IMG/VR virus record: IMGVR_UViG_3300025646_000361
Coordinates: 1-24,117 of that record
Source: a virus
Length of the DNA: 24,117 bases
Reading direction: 5' to 3' (one strand)
Below the pieces are notes generated by a model. That model was not told where the DNA came from and searched no databases. It saw nothing but the letters and a program-made list of their open reading frames with translations. Position numbers and translations under genes: made by a program. Positions 20,367 through 24,117 of the stretch are shown in pieces. Position 1 is the stretch's first letter, and each line of letters begins with the position of its first letter.

Positions 20367-21253
20367 AACAGGACGTATATGACAAGGTCACAGAGAAGGT
20401 TCTCGAGGGCCTGAAGCAAAAAGGCATGGCATGGTTCCGCCCATGGGAAGGTAGTGGTGGGCTGTCGCCTATCAACCGAGTGACGGGCCGTCCGTACAAA
20501 GGTATGAACGTATTCTTCCTCTTCGCGGAGATGGAGGACAAGAAGTACGCCCACAATGAATGGTTGACCTTCAAGCAGGCAGAGCAGTTGGGCGGCAGTG
20601 TCAACAAGGGAGAGAAGTCTACCTTGGTTATCTTTTGGAACATCTTCTTCAAGGGAGAGGACGGGAAGTTGTACAAGAAGGAGTCAGACATCCCTGTGGG
20701 CATGCCCTACGAGAAGTTGTTCTCCCTTCGCTCCTACAACGTCTTCAATATCGCGCAATGTGAAGGCATCGAGCCCAAGCGGAAGTCTGTAGAAGCAGGC
20801 AACGATGGAACGCCAATTGAGCGAGCGGAAGCTATCTACGAGAACTTCAAGGGACGTCCAACCCTGAAGCAAGGTGGCGACAGGGCCTACTACAAGCCTT
20901 CGACACACCATGTGCAAATGCCGAAGATGGAGACCTTCGTGTCGGTTGACGACTACTACAAGGTGCTCTTCCACGAGTTGACGCACAGCACAGGTCACGA
21001 GACGCTGTTGAACCGAGCCACCTTGGTTGACATGAACTCGTTTGGCGATGCCAACTACAGCAAGGAGGAGTTGGTTGCGGAAGTTGGTGCGCAGTTCCTG
21101 ACAGGCATCGTTGGCATCCAACCCAAGTCTGACCACACAAACTCACAGGCCTATATTAATGGGTGGATTTCGAAGATTGGCAACGACAAGAAGTTCCTTG
21201 TCAGTGCCTGCACCCAAGCGATGAAGGCAGTTGACTGCATCCTCGGAGATTAA
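20363..21253 (+). CDS. ardC: ArdC-like antirestriction protein (296 aa)
   Basis: ArdC-type proteins bind single-stranded DNA and carry a zinc metalloprotease domain; they protect incoming DNA from restriction. The N-terminal domain (about 1-130) begins KQDVYDKVTEKVLEGLKQKG and has MAWFRPW, GGLSPINRVTGRPYKGMN and VIFWNIFF, the usual ArdC ssDNA-binding set. The C-terminal domain has FHELTHSTGHE at 203-213 with the HExxH motif (H204, E205, H208) and a later E237 or E240 in KEELVAEVGA as likely third ligand. Length is close to the family norm. It is coupled to the upstream 42-aa gene and followed by the repeat TTAACATCCGTTAA. Family assignment is firm; the target of the protease site is unknown. 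Confidence 0.88.
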   Translation: MKQDVYDKVTEKVLEGLKQKGMAWFRPWEGSGGLSPINRVTGRPYKGMNVFFLFAEMEDKKYAHNEWLTFKQAEQLGGSVNKGEKSTLVIFWNIFFKGEDGKLYKKESDIPVGMPYEKLFSLRSYNVFNIAQCEGIEPKRKSVEAGNDGTPIERAEAIYENFKGRPTLKQGGDRAYYKPSTHHVQMPKMETFVSVDDYYKVLFHELTHSTGHETLLNRATLVDMNSFGDANYSKEELVAEVGAQFLTGIVGIQPKSDHTNSQAYINGWISKIGNDKKFLVSACTQAMKAVDCILGD

Positions 21254-21263
21254 CATCCGTTAA
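21250..21263. promoter_or_regulatory. TTAAC-ATCC-GTTAA inverted repeat after ardC
   Basis: A perfect copy of the 5-base inverted repeat with 4-base spacer; its first half contains the TAA stop of the ArdC-like gene. Identical spacer ATCC occurs at 21879 and 23715. Probable protein-binding site. Confidence 0.5.
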
Positions 21264-21267
21264 CAAC

Positions 21268-21291
21268 GGGGAGGGCAATATGGCTCTCCCC
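21268..21291 (+). promoter_or_regulatory. GGGGAG/CTCCCC hairpin
   Basis: GGGGAG (21268-21273) and CTCCCC (21286-21291) pair around a 12-base loop. It lies just before the GTTCTAACACTAGAAAC box in the leader of the gene at 21332. No T-run follows. Confidence 0.4.
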
Positions 21292-21296
21292 ACCAC

Positions 21297-21313
21297 GTTC
21301 TAACACTAGAAAC
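21297..21313 (+). promoter_or_regulatory. GTTCTAACACTAGAAAC box (copy 1)
   Basis: One of five near-identical 17-base boxes in gaps before rightward genes. It contains the inverted repeat TTCTA-N4-TAGAA and is followed by a C/A-rich leader to the ATG at 21332. Candidate phage promoter, operator or translation leader. Confidence 0.55.
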
Positions 21314-21331
21314 CCCTAAACCCCAGTTCAA

Positions 21332-21622
21332 ATGAGCATGCTCCCAAAAATTAGCAAGACCATCACCACGAGCGATGGCTACACCAAGCACATCAGCACG
21401 ATGGGCGACACGACACATGTCATGGTCAACGATTTCTGCTACCACATCCGCCAAATGGCCGACAGCGAACTCCGCGATGCCTGTGTACAACTCATCATGG
21501 AAGCCAAGAAGATGGCGCAGGAGGACACGCAGTTCGGAATCGCTGTAGACCCCGATGACGAGCCGCGCAGAGGCTTGGTCAACATGGACGGGACCATCGA
21601 ATACTTTGACGGAGAGTACTAA
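21332..21622 (+). CDS. Small acidic protein, unknown (96 aa)
   Basis: The product starts MSMLPKISKTITTSDGYTKH and contains FCYHIRQMADSELRDACVQL and IMEAKKMAQEDTQFG, then an acidic end (DPDDEPRRGLVNMDGTIEYF). It is probably helical in the middle with beta ends. No family is recognised. It is the first gene after a full leader (operator repeat, hairpin, 17-base box), so it may head its own transcript. Confidence 0.65.
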   Translation: MSMLPKISKTITTSDGYTKHISTMGDTTHVMVNDFCYHIRQMADSELRDACVQLIMEAKKMAQEDTQFGIAVDPDDEPRRGLVNMDGTIEYFDGEY

Positions 21623-21634
21623 ACCCGATACACA

Positions 21635-21892
21635 ATGCCGTACAAGAACGTGTTTTTAATCAACACGCGGGAAGGTGCCGACAGCTACCACGAAAGCTAT
21701 GATTCTGCAGTCAAGCGACTACACGAGTTGGTCAGTGCCGACAGCGACATGGACCCGAGCCCATTCATCAGTGTATGGAAGAATTACGTCCAATACGAGG
21801 ACGGGAGAAGGCCATCCAAGTCTTGGTGCTGGAGGGAGTTCCTCATGGTGCGCCACCTATATGTGGCTGATGACAAAATTAACATCCGTTAA
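21635..21892 (+). CDS. Small protein, unknown (85 aa)
   Basis: Begins MPYKNVFLINTREGADSYHE and includes SAVKRLHELVSADSDMDPSP and RPSKSWCWREFLMVRHLYVA. It is mixed alpha/beta and is set 12 bases after the previous gene behind a GATACACAATG leader. Its last codons (KINIR, stop) are encoded inside the TTAACATCCGTTAA repeat, so its C terminus is dictated by that repeat. Function unknown. Confidence 0.65.
   Translation: MPYKNVFLINTREGADSYHESYDSAVKRLHELVSADSDMDPSPFISVWKNYVQYEDGRRPSKSWCWREFLMVRHLYVADDKINIR
21879..21892. promoter_or_regulatory. TTAAC-ATCC-GTTAA inverted repeat
   Basis: Identical to the copies at 21250 and 23715. The TAA of the 85-aa gene is its last three bases. Confidence 0.5.
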
Positions 21893-21924
21893 CAAGAACA
21901 TGGCAATATCCTGAATTCGGAAAC

Positions 21925-21941
21925 GTTATAACACTAGAAAC
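21925..21941 (+). promoter_or_regulatory. GTTATAACACTAGAAAC box (copy 2)
   Basis: Differs from copy 1 at one base (GTTA for GTTC). The whole gap around it, including GGCAATAT upstream and CCCTTAAACCC downstream, aligns with the gap at 21264-21331. It lies 18 bases before the ATG at 21960. Confidence 0.5.
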
Positions 21942-21959
21942 CCTTAAACCCAATACGAC

Positions 21960-22118
21960 ATGAGCACTGCCGAGAAAGTACAAAAGCTAGAGCTACGCAT
22001 GAAGAACTGCGGTGGATTCGAACTTCACCTCATCAGGGCATGGTTCAAAGCAGACAAGCAGAACAAGACTCGCCTAGAGGAGGCATTTAAGAACACAGAA
22101 TTTGATTTAACACACTAA
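21960..22118 (+). CDS. Small helical protein, unknown (52 aa)
   Basis: The frame encodes MSTAEKVQKLELRMKNCGGF, ELHLIRAWFKADKQNKTRLE and EAFKNTEFDLTH. It is helical and charged with a single Cys. The start has the AATACGACATG leader shared by its neighbours, and box copy 2 lies upstream, which makes this short gene credible. No family is recognised. Confidence 0.6.
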   Translation: MSTAEKVQKLELRMKNCGGFELHLIRAWFKADKQNKTRLEEAFKNTEFDLTH

Positions 22119-22130
22119 AACAATAAACAG

Positions 22131-22277
22131 ATGAACAGCAAAGGAATCTTCAACATCGTCCTCGAGTTGTCAAAGATGCAGGACGAGGCAATCAAGGCTC
22201 ACAACAAGTCTCTCGCGGAGCAGTTGTCCAAGAACACCAAGCCATCCACGTTCAACCTCTCAAAGAACAAGTCATGA
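22131..22277 (+). CDS. Small helical protein, unknown (48 aa)
   Basis: Encodes MNSKGIFNIVLELSKMQDEA, IKAHNKSLAEQLSKNTKPST and FNLSKNKS. It is a probable amphipathic helix followed by a Lys/Ser/Asn-rich tail. It starts 12 bases after the 52-aa gene and its TGA overlaps the next ATG as ATGA. Function unknown. Confidence 0.58.
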   Translation: MNSKGIFNIVLELSKMQDEAIKAHNKSLAEQLSKNTKPSTFNLSKNKS

Positions 22278-22528
22278 CCTTTGACCCACACAGCATAGAT
22301 GTTGTCCTGACCCACGCTGTGGGTACGCAACGAGCCCAAGTAAAACTGCTCCTGTCTGACAGCTTGGCGATATCCTTGGTCGAGATAGGTGATGGGAGGC
22401 AAGAGATGGCTCTCGTCAAGCACTACAAGGGCAAGGCAGGGTTTGTAGTTGGAGACAGCGTTCCGTTTCACAACCTCGGAGACGTTCTTCGAATCATCGA
22501 GGAGTCACAAACACAAATTCAAACTTAG
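22274..22528 (+). CDS. Small protein, paralogue of the gene at 22800 (84 aa)
   Basis: The central part, residues about 20-75 (RAQVKLLLSDSLAISLVEIG, QEMALVKHYKGKAGFVVGDS, VPFHNLGDVLRII), aligns without gaps to residues 17-72 of the protein at 22800-23048, with about 23 of 56 positions identical in my hand alignment. Pattern is beta-rich with a final helix. No family is recognised. A structured RNA candidate lies directly after its stop, between the two paralogues. Confidence 0.65.
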   Translation: MTFDPHSIDVVLTHAVGTQRAQVKLLLSDSLAISLVEIGDGRQEMALVKHYKGKAGFVVGDSVPFHNLGDVLRIIEESQTQIQT

Positions 22529-22741
22529 ACCTTAATTAACGATAGTCGGCGGACGTTAAACGCATATTTAACAAGTGGCTCTGACGCTGTAAGCATGGTC
22601 TCAGACGGAGCCGAGATGTATACCATGCCACCCGACACCCTGTGGGCAGAATAACAATCAGGGTAGAGGATGGGCAAGGGGAGCAATGCCACTGAACGGG
22701 TGACGAATAGACGTTCAGGCCCCACCCAACCTCGATTTTTT
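22529..22741 (+). ncRNA. Structured noncoding RNA candidate ending in a terminator
   Basis: No supported gene occupies this 213-base stretch. It shows many matched helices: GTTAAA/TTTAAC (22555-22572), GGCTC/GAGCC (22577-22612) or, as an alternative, GCATGGT/ACCATGC (22593-22628), CCAC/GTGG or ACCCT/AGGGT (22628-22664), and a nested 3' stem at 22666-22733 followed by T6. The 3' stem pairs GAGG/CCTC, GGG/CCC, GGGG/CCCC and CTGAACG/CGTTCAG. I recognise no known class. The competing GGCTC and GCATGGT helices could be a switch. It lies between two paralogous genes on the same strand. Confidence 0.55.
22666..22741 (+). terminator. Intrinsic terminator-like 3' stem with T6
   Basis: GAGG, GGG and GGGG (22666-22681) pair in order with CCCC, CCC and CCTC (22720-22733), enclosing CTGAACG/CGTTCAG (22692-22698 and 22712-22718). 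Two bases later comes TTTTTT (22736-22741). The layout fits Rho-independent termination of a rightward transcript and defines the 3' end of the RNA candidate. Confidence 0.6.
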
Positions 22742-22773
22742 CAAATCAGACACAATAACCCAAGAACGACATC

Positions 22774-22790
22774 GTTCTAATACTAGAAAC
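22774..22790 (+). promoter_or_regulatory. GTTCTAATACTAGAAAC box (copy 3)
   Basis: Exact consensus copy directly after the terminator and 9 bases before the ATG at 22800. Its position after a terminator supports a role in starting a new transcript. The preceding CACAATAACC block also recurs before 19948 and 23787. Confidence 0.55.
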
Positions 22791-22799
22791 CCAATACAC

Positions 22800-23048
22800 A
22801 TGATTATCGAAAACCTCAACATCCGTCTTCGGAAGAACCTTAAAGGAAGAGCACAGGTCATCATACCTCTCTCCCCAACCCTTGGAGTATCCATGGTTAC
22901 GATAGACGACTCCGCTTCCGAGATTGCTGTGGTTCAACTCAAGGACGGCAGGGTGGATGGTGTCTTGTCCGACAGCAAACCCTTCTTCACCATCGGATGC
23001 GTTATGGACGTTATCAAGCAAGCAAACACTAAATACAATACACAATGA
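22800..23048 (+). CDS. Small protein, paralogue of the gene at 22274 (82 aa)
   Basis: Begins MIIENLNIRLRKNLKGRAQV and shares the RAQV...LS..L..S.V.I.D core, the E.A.V strand and the DS.PF...G.V...I end with the protein at 22274-22528. A conserved beta fold of unknown function is likely. Its last codons (AAT ACA CAA TGA) double as the AATACACAATG leader of the next gene, giving an ATGA overlap. It starts a set of three coupled genes. Confidence 0.65.
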   Translation: MIIENLNIRLRKNLKGRAQVIIPLSPTLGVSMVTIDDSASEIAVVQLKDGRVDGVLSDSKPFFTIGCVMDVIKQANTKYNTQ

Positions 23049-23269
23049 CTAATCGACAGCAAACCAAAGGTGACCTCGTCACCACCATCGTGGCCTTTGA
23101 ATCAGGTGAGTTGAGCAACGCAGACACCATCGTTCTGTTCTCCAACCTCATCAAGACAGGCCTCGTGAATCAACTCCAAGGAAGCTACGGACGTGGCGCC
23201 CGCAACCTCGTCCTCCAAGGATACTTAAACAACAGGGGTGATATCACCTGCAATCTTGACTACGTATGA
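23045..23269 (+). CDS. Small phage protein with LQGSYGR motif (74 aa)
   Basis: The chain MTNRQQTKGDLVTTIVAFES, GELSNADTIVLFSNLIKTGL, VNQLQGSYGRGARNLVLQGY fits a widespread small phage family with the pattern E.GELs...T..LF..LI.tGL...LQGsYGR.A..L...G. Its function is unknown. The C terminus is an extra beta-type tail (NNRGDITCNLDYV). Coupled to both neighbours through ATGA overlaps. Confidence 0.75.
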   Translation: MTNRQQTKGDLVTTIVAFESGELSNADTIVLFSNLIKTGLVNQLQGSYGRGARNLVLQGYLNNRGDITCNLDYV

Positions 23270-23481
23270 GCCTGACAATCAAACAAGTAATACATGGTCG
23301 ACAGCTGGCTATCGACACATGCAACCTGCTGAAAACAGACGTTGTGCCTGACGTGTACGCACACTATCGTGAGCTAGGTGACAGGGGTGATGAGTTCGCA
23401 GACTTCGTAGCGCGAAACATCGCGTCCGTATGGGCAGACTTTGTTGACATCCCAGAGATGAGGTGCGAGCTAGGAATTTAA
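23266..23481 (+). CDS. Small acidic protein, unknown (71 aa)
   Basis: Encodes MSLTIKQVIHGRQLAIDTCN, LLKTDVVPDVYAHYRELGDR and DEFADFVARNIASVWADFVD, a wholly helical acidic protein. The start overlaps the previous stop as ATGA. Its TAA lies within a degenerate TTAAC-N4-GTTCA repeat. No family is recognised. Confidence 0.6.
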   Translation: MSLTIKQVIHGRQLAIDTCNLLKTDVVPDVYAHYRELGDRGDEFADFVARNIASVWADFVDIPEMRCELGI

Positions 23482-23491
23482 CACCTGTTCA
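23478..23491. promoter_or_regulatory. Degenerate TTAAC-ACCT-GTTCA repeat
   Basis: Matches the TTAAC-N4-GTTAA consensus except for one base in the right half. As with the other copies, it spans the stop codon of the upstream gene. Confidence 0.35.
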
Positions 23492-23514
23492 CACAATAAA
23501 AAGAAACCACACAC

Positions 23515-23531
23515 GTTCTAATACTAGAAAC
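23515..23531 (+). promoter_or_regulatory. GTTCTAATACTAGAAAC box (copy 4)
   Basis: Exact consensus copy 19 bases before the ATG at 23551. The leader after it (GAATTTGAAACCGTGAGCT) differs from the C/A-rich leaders of the other copies, showing that conservation is confined to the box. Confidence 0.55.
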
Positions 23532-23550
23532 GAATTTGAAACCGTGAGCT

Positions 23551-23718
23551 ATGAAGAATAATGTTTTTTGGACCATCTACAACGAGATAGACGACAGAAT
23601 CTACGATGGCACGCCCCTGTTCACCCGAAAGGATGAGGCACACACTTGGATGGTATTCAACGATGGCAGACCATCGAGCATGGTCATCCGAGTAAGAGTA
23701 ACAGAAATGATGTCTTAA
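23551..23718 (+). CDS. Small protein, unknown (55 aa)
   Basis: The frame encodes MKNNVFWTIYNEIDDRIYDG, TPLFTRKDEAHTWMVFNDGR and PSSMVIRVRVTEMMS. A beta-beta-helix-beta pattern with FTRKDEAHTW in the helix resembles small nucleic-acid-modulating or inhibitor proteins, but this is only a shape impression. It is flanked by a 17-base box on each side and a perfect operator-like repeat covering its stop, so it is a self-contained cassette. Confidence 0.62.
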   Translation: MKNNVFWTIYNEIDDRIYDGTPLFTRKDEAHTWMVFNDGRPSSMVIRVRVTEMMS

Positions 23719-23728
23719 CATCCGTTAA
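23715..23728. promoter_or_regulatory. TTAAC-ATCC-GTTAA inverted repeat
   Basis: Third exact copy in the rightward block; the TAA of the 55-aa gene lies in its left half. It is followed by CACAATAAACCAAGAACACACAC and then box copy 5, the fullest form of the intergenic cassette. Confidence 0.5.
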
Positions 23729-23751
23729 CACAATAAACCAAGAACACACAC

Positions 23752-23768
23752 GTTCTAATACTAGAAAC
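23752..23768 (+). promoter_or_regulatory. GTTCTAATACTAGAAAC box (copy 5)
   Basis: Exact consensus copy 18 bases before the ATG at 23787, followed by CCCTTAAAAACAATACATC. Spacing to the start codon is similar to copies 1, 2 and 4 (18-19 bases). Confidence 0.55.
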
Positions 23769-23786
23769 CCTTAAAAACAATACATC

Positions 23787-24035
23787 ATGCTACAAGACAT
23801 GAACACACGGCAACTTGCCGTAGCTATCCAAGAAGACCTGAGCAAGGTCAACCTTATCCTTTACTTCAGCCCCTACAGAGATGCGGCAAAGCTGATGAGC
23901 ACGTCATGTGCAGACTTAAGTGGGCAGCACTCATGCGACACTCCATTGTACACACTCCTGTCTAACATCGACGAGGCATCTGACCTCATCATCGAGAAAA
24001 CCTACAAACCACAACAACATGACAGCAATGACTGA
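23787..24035 (+). CDS. Small helical protein, unknown (82 aa)
   Basis: Begins MLQDMNTRQLAVAIQEDLSK and contains VNLILYFSPYRDAAKLMSTS and CADLSGQHSCDTPLYTLLSN, ending KPQQHDSND. Two Cys (in TSCADL and HSCDT) lie eight residues apart. It is mainly helical. The leader AATACATCATG matches its neighbours. The next gene starts inside its last codons. Function unknown. Confidence 0.62.
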   Translation: MLQDMNTRQLAVAIQEDLSKVNLILYFSPYRDAAKLMSTSCADLSGQHSCDTPLYTLLSNIDEASDLIIEKTYKPQQHDSND

Positions 24036-24117
24036 CAAAGAAATGCTCCGAAACCTTTTCGAGTTCGAGACCTACTGCACATCACGCTTCGACTCTGAAG
24101 TGCGAGTAGCTATGGCA
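24019..24117 (+). CDS. Unknown protein, N-terminal fragment cut by window edge
   Basis: An ATG at 24019 opens a frame that stays open to the window end for 33 codons (MTAMTDKEMLRNLFEFETYC, TSRFDSEVRVAMA). A second ATG at 24028 is an equally possible start. It overlaps the stop of the previous gene, in keeping with the coupling seen in this block. Too short to classify. Confidence 0.5.
   Translation, partial: MTAMTDKEMLRNLFEFETYCTSRFDSEVRVAMA

Noticed and set aside
22525-22725. A 66-codon minus-strand open frame across the RNA candidate.
   Set aside because: It opposes all flanking genes, has no leader motif, and the DNA shows RNA-type pairing and a plus-strand terminator instead.
1-24117. 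CRISPR arrays, insertion sequences or integrase genes.
   Set aside because: No regularly spaced direct repeats with unique spacers, no transposase or recombinase motifs were found in the translated frames.

Overview
The window looks like the genome of a tailed double-stranded DNA phage whose host is probably a member of the Bacteroidota, most likely a marine flavobacterium. The phage call rests on a large terminase with an intact nuclease motif set, a portal protein, a phage-type lytic transglycosylase and a run of fibre-like virion proteins. The host inference rests on start codons without Shine-Dalgarno sequences, several TAnnTTTG boxes (the -7 element of Bacteroidota promoters) in front of leftward genes, and VGIGTxTP fibre repeats common in that group. 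The phage family cannot be fixed from this window. No major capsid gene was recognised; it may lie off the left edge.

Layout. Positions 1-18560 are a leftward (minus strand) structural block, read from right to left. It starts with a cluster of tiny overlapping genes (18560-17321), then a 397-aa protein with GGxMY repeats, an SLT-type transglycosylase, a fibre-like protein, three small genes including a tandem GroES-like co-chaperonin, a small gene in the usual small-terminase position, TerL, the portal, and a long series of fibre or adaptor-like proteins down to position 1. Two genes run against this block on the plus strand: a winged-helix-like protein (14358-14831) and a secreted protein with a signal peptide (15639-16106).

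Positions 18561-19239 are the divergent control region. It holds a good Bacteroidota-type promoter for the leftward block (TTG-N20-TACCTTTG at 18715-18685), a strongly folded mRNA leader, an inverted repeat just upstream of the promoter, three families of short tandem repeats that could mark an origin, and a possible 26-aa membrane peptide.

Positions 19240-24117 are a rightward block of small, mostly unrecognised genes plus an ArdC-like antirestriction protein. Its intergenic gaps carry two recurring motifs: TTAAC-N4-GTTAA, which also sits beside the leftward promoter, and GTTCTAAYACTAGAAAC. Many starts share the leader AATACACAATG.

The main discoveries are RNA. A complete type I hammerhead ribozyme lies at 19412-19465 between the first two rightward genes, with every core position matching and all three helices formed. 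A second structured, terminator-ended RNA candidate fills 22529-22741 between two paralogous genes. A third structured element is the leader at 18592-18674. Together with the shared operator-like repeats, these suggest RNA-level and protein-level control linking the two divergent blocks.
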